Shown here piece after piece: positions 9,101-16,704 of a DNA stretch of 64,000 nucleotides. The translations under genes and the position numbers were made by a program. Below the pieces are notes generated by a model. That model did no database searches. It saw nothing but the letters and a program-made list of their open reading frames with translations, and had not been told where the DNA came from. Position 1 is the stretch's first letter. Each line of letters begins with the position of its first letter. Source of the DNA: Ignavibacteria bacterium (lineage in GTDB: Bacteria; Bacteroidota; Ignavibacteria; Tepidaquicellales; OLB5); contig JAIOIK010000138.1 of the NCBI GenBank assembly GCA_019912545.1, positions 46,412-110,411 of the forward strand, given 5' to 3'.

Positions 9101-9425
9101 TAAGCGCAGTCTGCCCCCCGAAACCAAGCATAATACCATCGGGCTTTTCTTTTTTTATCACCTGTTCAACAAAGTAAGGATTTACGGGAAGCAGGTAAAC
9201 TTTATCAGCTAGGCCTTTATCGGTCTGCACTGTGGCAATGTTAGGATTGACAAGTACAACATACTTGCCTTCTTCTTTGAGCGCTTTAATAGCCTGCGAA
9301 CCGGAATAATCGAACTCACCCGCCTCACCAATCTTCAGCGCGCCGGAACCAAGAAGCAATATTTTATTTATTGGATTTGTCAAATCGTTAAGTTTTTTTT
9401 CAACCACAGAGGACACAGAGTACAC
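6174..9425 (-). CDS. carB: Carbamoyl-phosphate synthase large subunit
   Basis: 1083 residues. The enzyme makes carbamoyl phosphate from bicarbonate, ATP and ammonia supplied by CarA, for pyrimidines and arginine. The two ATP-grasp halves are visible: LLGSGALKIGEAGEFDYSGS near the N-terminus and ILGSGPYKIGSSVEFDWCC in the middle, with glycine-rich loops (GFTLGGLGSGFA; IRPSYVLSG) and NARLSRSSALASK / NLRASRSFPFISK. An MGS-like allosteric domain ends the protein. The GTG start at 9425 places the first eight codons (MYSVSSVV) inside the terminal repeat of the adjacent GxxExxY cassette. The in-frame TTG at 9383 gives MTNPINKILLLGSG, a more typical N-terminus, and may be the native start. carA lies upstream, now separated by the cassette. 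Confidence 0.96.
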   Translation of the reverse strand: MYSVSSVVEKKLNDLTNPINKILLLGSGALKIGEAGEFDYSGSQAIKALKEEGKYVVLVNPNIATVQTDKGLADKVYLLPVNPYFVEQVIKKEKPDGIMLGFGGQTALNCGLELNKTGVLKKNNVEVLGTQVDSINKTEDRELFVKELNKIKVRTPKSIAVTGVKAGVKAAKDIGYPVILRAGFTLGGLGSGFANNEKEITKALKEAFNYSPQVLIEEDLRGWKEIEYEVVRDTSDNCITVCNMENFDPLGVHTGESIVIAPSQTLSNAEYHQLRDISIKTIRHFKIMGECNIQFALNPHSVSGDGEFDYRVIEVNARLSRSSALASKVTGYPLAYIAAKLALGYKLTELENSITKKTYSCFEPALDYVALKIPRWDLQKFPRVEEEIGSKMKSVGEVMAIGRSFPEVVQKAIRMLQVGKFGLVLNKSKTQTIKEDIITPTPRRLFAISRALRDGYSVDEIHNMSMIDKWFLYQIAEIDSLRKVEITKEEITKDFLTEAKRLGYSDKQIGIMTGTDEDEIRIIRKSLGVLPVFKQIDTLAAEYPAETNYLYSTYHGEYSDIEETKERDEKKIMILGSGPYKIGSSVEFDWCCVNTAKYLRKLGYKVIMVNYNPETVSTDYDICDKLYFEELSLERVLDIYEYEKPLGIIISMGGQIPNNLALKLHDSGVWILGTSPHSIDKCEDRNKFSSILDKLEIDQPVWQELSDLKQAKKFSNKIEYPVLIRPSYVLSGTAMKVCHDDRSLEDYIKEHAAISKDFPVVISKFEEGAKEIEIDGVGQNGEVIIYAISEHVENAGVHSGDATLAIPPQKLYFETVHQVKRITKAIVKELKITGPFNIQFLAKENKVKVIECNLRASRSFPFISKATDYNFIEFAVGSILGHDIKGDYKTLDLDHIVVKAPQFSFSRLSGADPILGVEMSSTGEVACFGESMEEAFLKSLLSTGFRLPKSNILLTLGDLEDKIEFLDSARKLNEMGFRIFATTNTHLLLKEHKVKSKHVFKINEKRSPNILTMLEAKKFDLVINTQSLKHKHKVVERDGYIMRRKAIDYNIPLINNLKIAILFVNSIYKYKLDQLEIKSMDEY

Positions 9426-9440
9426 ACTGAGGACTCAGAG
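9402..9440. repeat. Left terminal inverted repeat of the GxxExxY cassette
   Basis: The stretch begins AACCACAGAGGACACAGAGT and continues with further CAGAG-type units. Its outer 20 bases match the complement of the right repeat (9840-9859) in 19 of 20 positions. It overlaps the annotated start of carB. Confidence 0.75.
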
Positions 9441-9441
9441 T

Positions 9442-9840
9442 TCAGAAAATTAATCTTTTTATACCATTCACAAGTTTGTTTACGTTAAAATTTATCAACA
9501 AACCTAATTTACATCCGGATAATTTCAAGTATGTCAAAACCTGAGCTTTGTGAACATCCGTTAATGCTTCACAAGCCTTCACTTCAACAATTACTTTGTT
9601 TTCAATCAACAAGTCAACTCTGTATCCGCATTCCAAAGTTACATCATAATATCTTAAGGGTAGCGCTTTCTGTCTTTCTGCATGAATTCCATTTCTGTTA
9701 AGCTCAAAGTATAAACATTCTTCATAAGCAGATTCAAGTAAACCGGGACCCAACTCTGAATGTACTCTAATAGCACACCCAATTACTTTTTCAGTTAACT
9801 TATTATCTACTCCGGCGTTTTCTGTGATCTCTGTGCTCAA
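9442..9840 (-). CDS. GxxExxY protein (PD-(D/E)XK nuclease-like fold)
   Basis: 132 residues. The family signature is GPGLLESAYEECL (GxGxxExxY at residues ~31-39). A PD-(D/E)XK-type core follows, with D75 in GYRVDLL and E86-x-K88 in VIVEVKA, then a HKAQVLTYLKLSG helix and a LLINFNV strand. Family members are small and often occur in many copies per genome. No activity is proven. The start is TTG at 9838-9840, which lies inside the right repeat; there is no ATG in frame upstream. Read-through from carA would carry it, so it may be expressed as part of the carAB transcript. Confidence 0.85.
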   Translation of the reverse strand: MSTEITENAGVDNKLTEKVIGCAIRVHSELGPGLLESAYEECLYFELNRNGIHAERQKALPLRYYDVTLECGYRVDLLIENKVIVEVKACEALTDVHKAQVLTYLKLSGCKLGLLINFNVNKLVNGIKRLIF

Positions 9841-9859
9841 CTCTGTGTTCTCTGTGGTT
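9820..9859. repeat. Right terminal inverted repeat of the GxxExxY cassette
   Basis: A run of CTCTGTG-type units ends ACTCTGTGTTCTCTGTGGTT (9840-9859), the inverted partner of 9402-9421. It contains the TTG start of the cassette gene and ends 8 bp from the carA stop codon. Confidence 0.75.
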
Positions 9860-9866
9860 AAAAATA

Positions 9867-10973
9867 TTATATCATGTCAATGAATCTATCAAAAAGCCAG
9901 CCGGTATCATTGGGGCCGGGAGATGACTCCGGGTGAAACTGCACTGCAAAGAAAGGTTTAGTTTTGTGTTTCACGCCTTCGTTAGTTCCATCGTTATTGT
10001 TGATAAACCATTCAGTCCAGTCTTCAGGTAGTGTTTTAGTATCAACTGCATAACCGTGATTCTGCGATGTAATATAACAGCGTCCGCCAACTTCTATGCA
10101 TGGCTGATTCTGTGAACGGTGCCCGAATTTGAGTTTATAAGTATCCGCACCTGCTGAAAGTCCGAGTATCTGGCTGCCGAGGCAAATGCCGAAAATAGGT
10201 TTTCCAAGATCAAAAGAATTTCTTAGATTGTTAACAGTGGCAATGCATACTTTAGGATCTCCTGGACCGTTGGATACAAATATTCCGTCAAAATCATACT
10301 TAGAATTTACCGGGTCGTAATCATAAGGCACTCTGATTACTTCGGCATCTCTTTTGAGGAAGTTACGAATGATGTTATTCTTAACACCGCAATCAATAAG
10401 TAAAATTTTCTTTGGATTTTTTTTCGATTTGATTTTCTTCGGTGAATACACGACGGGTTCCTGCACACCAACCAGTCCTGCAAGATTGGTTTCGTTGGGA
10501 TCAACTATTTCAGTTGTATAATCATCTATATCAGTTGTGATCTTTCCAAGCATTACTCCGGTAGTTCTTAAGGTCTTTGTAAGCTCCCTGGTGTCAATTC
10601 CATAAATACCGGGTATATTGTTATCCATAAGCCACTGATCGAGAGAAACGGCCGCATCAAAATGACTGTATTCGGAGCTGTAATTGGAAATAACTATCCC
10701 TCTGACCTGAATCCTGCCGGATTCAAATCCATTTAGGATAGTCTTGGCTGAATCATCCCTTAGAAACTCCGGAATGCCGTAATTGCCTATCAAAGGGTAT
10801 GTAAAAACAAGTATTTGCCCGGAATACGATGGGTCTGTGAGAGATTCGGGGTAACCTGTCATTCCTGTCGTGAAAACAACTTCTCCATCAGAATTTGCGA
10901 ATTTTCCGAAACTATAGCCTGCAAAGGTCTTGCCGTTTGCTAAACGAAGGTATACTTTTTGTTTTTCTCTCAA
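9867..10973 (-). CDS. carA: Carbamoyl-phosphate synthase small (glutaminase) subunit
   Basis: 368 residues. CarA hydrolyses glutamine and channels ammonia to CarB. The N-terminal CPSase domain has RLANGKTFAGYSFG, TGMTGYPESLTDPSY and GIYGIDTRELTKTLR. The C-terminal class I amidotransferase domain has FVSNGPGDP, the nucleophile elbow GICLGSQILGL (Cys264), the GHRSQNQP loop, TSQNHGYAVD and the QFHPESSPGP triad segment (His347, Glu349). The start is TTG at 10971-10973; no ATG is available in frame nearby. It reads divergently from plsC across a 164-bp gap that contains a TATATTCG motif (minus, 11032-11025), one base off the -7 consensus. Confidence 0.96.
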   Translation of the reverse strand: MREKQKVYLRLANGKTFAGYSFGKFANSDGEVVFTTGMTGYPESLTDPSYSGQILVFTYPLIGNYGIPEFLRDDSAKTILNGFESGRIQVRGIVISNYSSEYSHFDAAVSLDQWLMDNNIPGIYGIDTRELTKTLRTTGVMLGKITTDIDDYTTEIVDPNETNLAGLVGVQEPVVYSPKKIKSKKNPKKILLIDCGVKNNIIRNFLKRDAEVIRVPYDYDPVNSKYDFDGIFVSNGPGDPKVCIATVNNLRNSFDLGKPIFGICLGSQILGLSAGADTYKLKFGHRSQNQPCIEVGGRCYITSQNHGYAVDTKTLPEDWTEWFINNNDGTNEGVKHKTKPFFAVQFHPESSPGPNDTGWLFDRFIDMI

Positions 10974-11124
10974 TTTTACTGATTATCAGCCGCGAGTAAC
11001 TACTGGTGGCTATTAGGTTAGATACGAATATACCAGAAAAAAGTATATGAAAAAGTTTATTAATTTATCCCCAGTTCTTGAATGGTTATTATTGCAAAGC
11101 ACAAAAATAGAAGAAATATTTTTG

Positions 11125-11132
11125 TATTTTTG
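11125..11132 (+). promoter_or_regulatory. Candidate TAnnTTTG promoter box of plsC
   Basis: TATTTTTG ends 5 nt before the ATG at 11138. This is almost the same geometry as at der, so the plsC message may be leaderless. A -33 TTG at the usual spacing is not seen. Confidence 0.4.
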
Positions 11133-11137
11133 TATAT

Positions 11138-11821
11138 ATGTGGCTGATAAAAAACTTTGTAGTAATCCTTTATTCACTGCTTGTAGCCATACTTTCTATA
11201 TTGATCTATCCTATTGATTTTCAGAACAAACTGTCTAATCCCTTAATGAAAGTATGGACAAATGCTGTTCTTTTCATTTACGGTATTAAAGTAACGGTAC
11301 ATGGCACAGAAAATATAGATGCATCACGGGGAAAAATTTACATTTCAAACCACGCAAGTTATATAGATATCTTTGTACAACTTGCAAAGTTGCCCGATAA
11401 TGTGCGTATGATATACAAGAAAGAGATCAATAAGATCCCCATACTAGGCTGGGCAATGTTGTGCGCAGGATTTGTGCCGATAGATAGAGTTAATATACGC
11501 GATGCGATGAAATCGCTTGATAAGGCTGCCGGTCGGGTAAAGAAAGGGCTTTCAGTTGTAATTTATCCTGAGGGTACGAGAACAAAGGATGGCACAATTG
11601 GAGAATTTAAGCGCGGAATGTTTTTTCTGGCAGAGAAATCAAAGGCAGACCTTGTGCCTGTATCGTTAATGGGAACATTTGAAAGAATGCCGATAGGAAG
11701 CTCCAGAGTCAGGCCGGGAGAAGTGATAATGACAATAGGGAAACCGGTTCAATACAGGAAAGATAAAGAGCTGCTGAACGATATCAGGAATATTGTAATA
11801 GAAAATTTAGAGCAAAAATAA
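11138..11821 (+). CDS. plsC: 1-acyl-sn-glycerol-3-phosphate acyltransferase
   Basis: 227 residues. The enzyme acylates lysophosphatidate to phosphatidate at the inner membrane. The N-terminal hydrophobic segment (residues ~5-25) anchors it. Motif I is SNHASYIDIF (NH-x4-D), motif III is YPEGTR, and PVSLMGTFERMPIG fits motif IV. Length and order match the PlsC family. Only 3 bp separate its stop from gatC, so the two are likely translated from one transcript. A TATTTTTG box stands directly upstream. Confidence 0.93.
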   Translation: MWLIKNFVVILYSLLVAILSILIYPIDFQNKLSNPLMKVWTNAVLFIYGIKVTVHGTENIDASRGKIYISNHASYIDIFVQLAKLPDNVRMIYKKEINKIPILGWAMLCAGFVPIDRVNIRDAMKSLDKAAGRVKKGLSVVIYPEGTRTKDGTIGEFKRGMFFLAEKSKADLVPVSLMGTFERMPIGSSRVRPGEVIMTIGKPVQYRKDKELLNDIRNIVIENLEQK

Positions 11822-11824
11822 TTT

Positions 11825-12118
11825 ATGTCAGTAACCATAAAAGATGTAGAGCATATTGCAAAGCTTGCGAAGCTGAAATTCACTGATGATGAAAAGGTGA
11901 AACTGCAGGGCGAGATGAATGAAGTCCTAACCTATATTGAGACAATCAACGAAATTCCCGGACTGGATAGTGTTGAGCCGCTTGAAAATATCAATAATAC
12001 CGAAAATGTTTTCAGGGAAGATATTGATGAGAAGTGCCTGACTAAAGAAGAAGTATTGAAGAATGCTCCGGAAAAAACCGAGAATTTCTTTAAGGTGCCA
12101 AAAGTACTTGATAAGTAA
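11825..12118 (+). CDS. gatC: Asp-tRNA(Asn)/Glu-tRNA(Gln) amidotransferase subunit C
   Basis: 97 residues, the normal GatC length. The sequence opens with ITIKDVEHIAKLAKL-type residues (VTIKDVEHIAKLAKLKFTDD), then GEMNEVLTYIETINEI, VEPLENI, FREDIDEKC, and ends NFFKVPKVLD, all diagnostic. GatC stabilises the GatA/GatB complex that amidates mischarged Asp- or Glu-tRNA. gatA and gatB are not in this window, which is common when the subunits are scattered. It sits between plsC and kdsB in a tight plus-strand run. Confidence 0.95.
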   Translation: MSVTIKDVEHIAKLAKLKFTDDEKVKLQGEMNEVLTYIETINEIPGLDSVEPLENINNTENVFREDIDEKCLTKEEVLKNAPEKTENFFKVPKVLDK

Positions 12119-12129
12119 GTGAAGAGTAA

Positions 12130-12885
12130 GTGAAAAGGCAAAAGGCAGAAGGCAAAAAAAGACTAATTGTTATTGGAGTTATACCTGCGCGGTATGGCTC
12201 AACCCGCCTGCCGGCAAAAGCCCTTGCAGATATTCACGGGAAACCGATGATACAGTATGTTTACGAAAAGTGCCTTAAAGCTAAGCTGCTTGATGAAGTG
12301 CTGGTTGCAACTGATGATAAAAGTATATTAAGCACAGTATTGAGTTTTGGCGGAAATGCAGTAAAGACTTCCAGAAGGCATAGAAGCGGTACGGATAGAA
12401 TTGGCGAAGCTATCCGGAATATCAAGTGTGATATTGTAGTGAACATTCAGGGTGATGAACCGATGATATCACCGGCAAATATTGATAAAGCTATAGAGCC
12501 TTTCTTAAAAGACAGCAAGTTGGAAGTATCAACTCTTTGTATAAGTATCAATAATAATGACGAGTTGTTTAATCCCGATGTTGTGAAAGTGGTTACTGAT
12601 AATAACGGTTATGCATTATATTTTTCAAGATACCCGATTCCGTTCAACCGCGATAACAACAAAAATGTTAAGCATTACAAGCATATCGGGCTTTACGTTT
12701 ACAGATCAAGTTATCTCAGAAGGCTGATTCGGCTTAAGCCCTCAAGGCAGGAATCAGCCGAGAAACTTGAGCAGCTAAGGATACTGGATAACGGCGGGAA
12801 GATTAAAATAATTGAGACAAGAATTGATTCCCATTCCGTTGATACACCTGCAGACTTAATGAAGGTTCGGAAGTTAATTCGTTAG
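12130..12885 (+). CDS. kdsB: 3-deoxy-manno-octulosonate cytidylyltransferase
   Basis: 251 residues. KdsB activates Kdo as CMP-Kdo for lipopolysaccharide inner core synthesis, which shows that this is an LPS-bearing Gram-negative. The motifs are IPARYGSTRLPAKAL, GKPMIQYVYEKC, VATDDKSI, a SRRHRSGTDRIGEA loop, VNIQGDEPMI, YFSRYPIPF, KHIGLYVYR and the RILDNGGKI end. The start is GTG 12130; its first ~12 codons come from a low-complexity AAAGGCAGA tract, so the mature protein may begin near IVIGVIPARYG, but no better start codon exists in frame. Confidence 0.95.
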   Translation: MKRQKAEGKKRLIVIGVIPARYGSTRLPAKALADIHGKPMIQYVYEKCLKAKLLDEVLVATDDKSILSTVLSFGGNAVKTSRRHRSGTDRIGEAIRNIKCDIVVNIQGDEPMISPANIDKAIEPFLKDSKLEVSTLCISINNNDELFNPDVVKVVTDNNGYALYFSRYPIPFNRDNNKNVKHYKHIGLYVYRSSYLRRLIRLKPSRQESAEKLEQLRILDNGGKIKIIETRIDSHSVDTPADLMKVRKLIR

Positions 12886-12896
12886 AGTTAAATTTT

Positions 12897-12962
12897 CAGC
12901 CCGCGACTTCAGTCGTGGGTTATACTAAGAACAAAACAAATTCAAACCGTTTCAACGGTTTA
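12897..12962 (+). repeat. Two-hairpin composite repeat, copy A
   Basis: Hairpin 1 is CCCGCGACT-TC-AGTCGTGGG (12900-12919, one G-T pair), preceded by CAG. Hairpin 2 is AAACCGTT-TC-AACGGTTT (12944-12961). The two are separated by a 24-bp AT-rich spacer. A second copy in opposite orientation lies at 26992-27056. It covers the GTG that would otherwise be taken as the start of the HIT gene. Confidence 0.75.
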
Positions 12963-12971
12963 ACAGTGATA

Positions 12972-13397
12972 ATGGCAGATTGTGTCTTCTGTAAAATAAT
13001 TTCAGGCGAATACACTTCAAGCAAGGTCTACGAGGATGAAACGATCTTGGTTTTTATGGATACGCAACCTGTAAATAAAGGTCATTTACTGATTGTGCCG
13101 AAGAAACATATTGAGCTGGCCGCAGAACTGGATGATGAAACCTCTTCGAAAATGATGATACTTGCAAGCAGGTTCAATAATGCGCTTCGAAGGACTGATG
13201 TTGAGCTTGAAGGCATTAATTATTTTTTGGCAGACGGCGCATCAGCGGGACAGGAAGTACCTCATACCCATTTGCACCTGATACCGAGGTTTAAAGGTGA
13301 TGGATTTGGGTTCGTTTTCCCGGAAGGATACAGAGTTAATTTACCGGAAAGAGAAGAGCTGGATTCAATAGCAGAAAAGATAAAGAATTTCATATAA
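12972..13397 (+). CDS. HIT family (histidine triad) hydrolase
   Basis: 141 residues from ATG 12972. The family hydrolyses nucleoside phosphoramidates or dinucleoside polyphosphates. It starts MADCVFCKIISGE with the two Cys of the HIT N-terminus, then VFMDTQPVNKGHLLIVPKKH, and the triad HTHLHLIPRF. A longer frame from GTG 12915 adds 19 residues, but these are encoded by the two-hairpin repeat and lack any family resemblance, so I reject that start. It lies between kdsB and pyrG. Confidence 0.93.
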   Translation: MADCVFCKIISGEYTSSKVYEDETILVFMDTQPVNKGHLLIVPKKHIELAAELDDETSSKMMILASRFNNALRRTDVELEGINYFLADGASAGQEVPHTHLHLIPRFKGDGFGFVFPEGYRVNLPEREELDSIAEKIKNFI

Positions 13398-13424
13398 GAT
13401 TAAGCACTAAATCAAAAAACATAA

Positions 13425-15035
<1,611 letters not shown>

Positions 15036-15057
15036 GAACAATAACTGCAAAAAGAGA

Positions 15058-15088
15058 AGCCGGAGAATTAAAATTCTCCGGCTTTTTT
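15058..15088 (+). terminator. Rho-independent terminator of pyrG
   Basis: AGCCGGAGAATT (15058-15069) pairs with AATTCTCCGGCT (15072-15083), followed by a T run. It is a perfect 12-bp complement; the real loop is probably a few bases larger. Confidence 0.9.
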
Positions 15089-15144
15089 GATTCTAATTGC
15101 TTATTTGATTACATTCGCTGAAAATGAGGCGATAGTAATAAAAT

Positions 15145-15423
15145 CTAATTTACTTCAATTCCCAGAAGTTCATTTACATGGTATACTTCGTCGCTATCGT
15201 CAAAATCAAGGCTTATTCCACCGGCGATGTGGTAAGATTTCCTTTGAGAGCTTTTTAATTTTTTTATCTCAGGAAACTTATTTACAGGCACAGTTAGCAC
15301 TCTCCCTCCCTGGAGATAAATTTTCATCAAGTCATTTACAAAATCAACTTTTGTCATTTTGACTAATGGAACTGGATTACTTTTGCTTTTAAGCGTTGAT
15401 TGATTTAACTTTTTTACCAGCAT
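15145..15423 (-). CDS. DUF2442 protein
   Basis: 92 residues. The VDFVNDLMKIYLQGGRVLTVPVNKFPEIKK stretch and the end HIAGGISLDFDDSDEVYHVNELLGI are the DUF2442 pattern (a strand pair, a glycine turn, then the acidic strand). It overlaps the DUF4160 gene just upstream by 35 bp. DUF4160 and DUF2442 commonly occur as a two-gene unit and have been suggested to act as a toxin-antitoxin-like pair; that role is not proven. It belongs to a small accessory patch downstream of ccmE. Confidence 0.8.
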   Translation of the reverse strand: MLVKKLNQSTLKSKSNPVPLVKMTKVDFVNDLMKIYLQGGRVLTVPVNKFPEIKKLKSSQRKSYHIAGGISLDFDDSDEVYHVNELLGIEVN

Positions 15424-15667
15424 AAAATTTATCTAATTGCTTATTTATTAATTCCAGATTATTTGATATAAGTTTCTTTATTTCATTAATCTCAGTCTCA
15501 TTGAAGCCATAATTATAAGCTATTTCAAGGTTCGGTTTGATCCAAAACTTGCACAATCGTGCAATCTTACCGGACTTATCCCTTACATGAACATGTTTTC
15601 TCTTTTCATTAATATCACTGGAAAAAACAAACAATACATATTTTGCAAAAATTACTAACTTACCCAA
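15389..15667 (-). CDS. DUF4160 protein
   Basis: 92 residues. The motif HVHVRDKSGKIARLCKFWI followed by a YNYGFNETEINEIKKLI helix is the DUF4160 signature. It is the upstream partner of the DUF2442 gene and overlaps it. Its start lies 1 bp after the ccmE stop, so it could be translated by read-through of the ccm transcript. It may be the toxin of a two-gene module, by position only. A signal peptide is absent; the hydrophobic start (LVIFAKYVLFVFS) is a core strand rather than a membrane segment. Confidence 0.8.
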   Translation of the reverse strand: MGKLVIFAKYVLFVFSSDINEKRKHVHVRDKSGKIARLCKFWIKPNLEIAYNYGFNETEINEIKKLISNNLELINKQLDKFYAGKKVKSINA

Positions 15668-15668
15668 A

Positions 15669-16061
15669 TCATAAATTCGATTTCTTCACATCCTGGCCGT
15701 CACCGTCGTATTTCGAGGGACACTTGGTCAGAACTTCTGAAGCATAGAAATGACCATCTTTAATCTTACCTTTTGCAACTACACTTTCAGCCATTTTAAA
15801 ATTGTTCGGCTCTGCGCCATCAAGTACTACTTTCATTTCGGTGTCATTTTCATCTTTCATGTAGAAAGTAAACTTGTTGGTTGCTGCATCAAACTTTGCA
15901 TCTTTTTCTTTTACCCATGAGCCTTTTACCTGGCACTTTTTGTGAGTTTCAGCAGCATGCTGGAAGTTGGCGTATTCTACTTTAGTATCAACAAAAGCAT
16001 AGAAACCAACCACAAGGAAAACTACTATTATTGCGAATCCGATAATATATCTTTTATTCAT
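15669..16061 (-). CDS. ccmE: Cytochrome c maturation heme chaperone CcmE, CxxxY type
   Basis: 130 residues. CcmE carries heme from CcmC to the CcmF/H ligase in the periplasm. It has a membrane anchor at residues ~5-24 followed by an OB-fold domain ending YASEVLTKCPSKYDGDG. The heme-binding residue of E. coli-type CcmE is His in an HxxxY motif; here the motif is C114-P-S-K-Y118. Such CxxxY variants are known from archaea and some bacteria. The gene stands downstream of ccmC and ccmD but is separated from them by an inserted hicBA pair (6 bp after hicA). Confidence 0.9.
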   Translation of the reverse strand: MNKRYIIGFAIIVVFLVVGFYAFVDTKVEYANFQHAAETHKKCQVKGSWVKEKDAKFDAATNKFTFYMKDENDTEMKVVLDGAEPNNFKMAESVVAKGKIKDGHFYASEVLTKCPSKYDGDGQDVKKSNL

Positions 16062-16067
16062 GATGTT

Positions 16068-16286
16068 TTATATTAATTTTATAAATTCTTCAATTGTTAA
16101 TCCTGATTGCCTGATAATATTAAGCAGTGTTCCTATTCTTAGATCCTTATTGTGAACTGAAATTGTAACTCTTGTTTTTCCTTTGTAAAACTGAACATGA
16201 CTTCCTTTGCTTCTTTCTTCTTCAAAACCCAGTTTCTTTAAAACCCTTATAACTTCCTTCGGCTTAAGGACTGGTACTTTAGGCAT
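16068..16286 (-). CDS. hicA: HicA-type mRNA interferase toxin
   Basis: 72 residues, the normal HicA length. The fold signature is clear: VLKPKEVIRVLKKLGFEEE, then RSKGSHVQFYKG with the catalytic His30, TRVTISVHNKDLRIGTLLNIIRQSGLT and the EEFIKLI end. HicA degrades mRNA when not bound by HicB. It overlaps hicB by 8 bp, with the antitoxin gene first, an order seen in many HicBA pairs. The pair sits inside the ccm operon between ccmD and ccmE. Confidence 0.93.
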   Translation of the reverse strand: MPKVPVLKPKEVIRVLKKLGFEEERSKGSHVQFYKGKTRVTISVHNKDLRIGTLLNIIRQSGLTIEEFIKLI

Positions 16287-16572
16287 CTAATGTTAACTCA
16301 AGCTTCAGTTTCAAAGAAAAATGTTCAACCACATTATCTATATCCATCAGGAGTGGATTTGCCTCGTCTGGAGTTCTCCTTAATGCAGGCAAACCATGTT
16401 CTATTGATGATTCCAGATACAACTCAACAGCCTCTATCAGCATACTTCTTGCTTCTTCAATGGTATCACCTTGTGAGGCAACATCTACATCAAGGCAAAG
16501 TGAATAAAAACCATCATTTTCCTTTACAATAACAGATTCCAGAACGAAATTATGATTTTCCAAATTATTCAC
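16279..16572 (-). CDS. hicB: HicB-type antitoxin
   Basis: 97 residues. The HicB core is FVLESVIVKENDGFYSLCLDVDVASQGDTIEEARSMLIEAVELYLE. No helix-turn-helix or ribbon-helix-helix DNA-binding domain is evident in the C-terminus, so autoregulation, if present, would need the complex or another factor. It starts 2 bp after the end of ccmD, so transcription from the ccm promoter is likely. It should neutralise the HicA encoded directly downstream. Confidence 0.9.
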   Translation of the reverse strand: MNNLENHNFVLESVIVKENDGFYSLCLDVDVASQGDTIEEARSMLIEAVELYLESSIEHGLPALRRTPDEANPLLMDIDNVVEHFSLKLKLELTLDA

Positions 16573-16574
16573 AG

Positions 16575-16700
16575 TTACTTTCCATTTTCAAGTTTTTTTA
16601 TCTTCTTCTCAACTGCCATCATACTGAAAAAAAGCAAAAACCAAAGCACTAATGCTAATGCAGCTACAATGTAATAAGAATTACCTTTGAGAAAATCCAT
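16575..16700 (-). CDS. ccmD: CcmD-like small membrane protein
   Basis: 41 residues, starting ATG 16700 and ending TAA 16575. One hydrophobic segment (YYIVAALALVLWFLLFFSMM) is followed by a basic helix (VEKKIKKLENGK), which is the general shape of CcmD: a short single-pass protein that helps release holo-CcmE from CcmC. It begins 4 bp after the ccmC stop. Sequence identity with known CcmD cannot be judged by eye at this length; the call rests on topology, size and position directly after ccmC. Confidence 0.75.
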   Translation of the reverse strand: MDFLKGNSYYIVAALALVLWFLLFFSMMAVEKKIKKLENGK

Positions 16701-16704
16701 ATGC

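Larger units (their letters stand above)
9402..9859. mobile_element. GxxExxY cassette (458 bp) inserted between carA and carB
   Basis: A single GxxExxY gene is enclosed by inverted repeats made of CTCTGTG-type units; the outer ends are AACCACAGAG and CTCTGTGGTT. It separates carA and carB, which usually stand side by side, by about 440 bp. No transposase is present, so movement would have to be provided in trans or by an unknown mechanism. The mobile nature is inferred from the repeats and the position. No target duplication is evident. Confidence 0.6.

Noticed and set aside
12915..12971. Extension of the HIT protein from GTG 12915
   Set aside because: The 19 extra residues are encoded by the two-hairpin repeat and do not resemble the family; ATG 12972 gives the normal N-terminus.
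15145..16572. A genomic island or prophage at the HicBA/DUF4160 region
   Set aside because: No integrase, attachment repeats or composition break was seen; only the two gene pairs are accessory.
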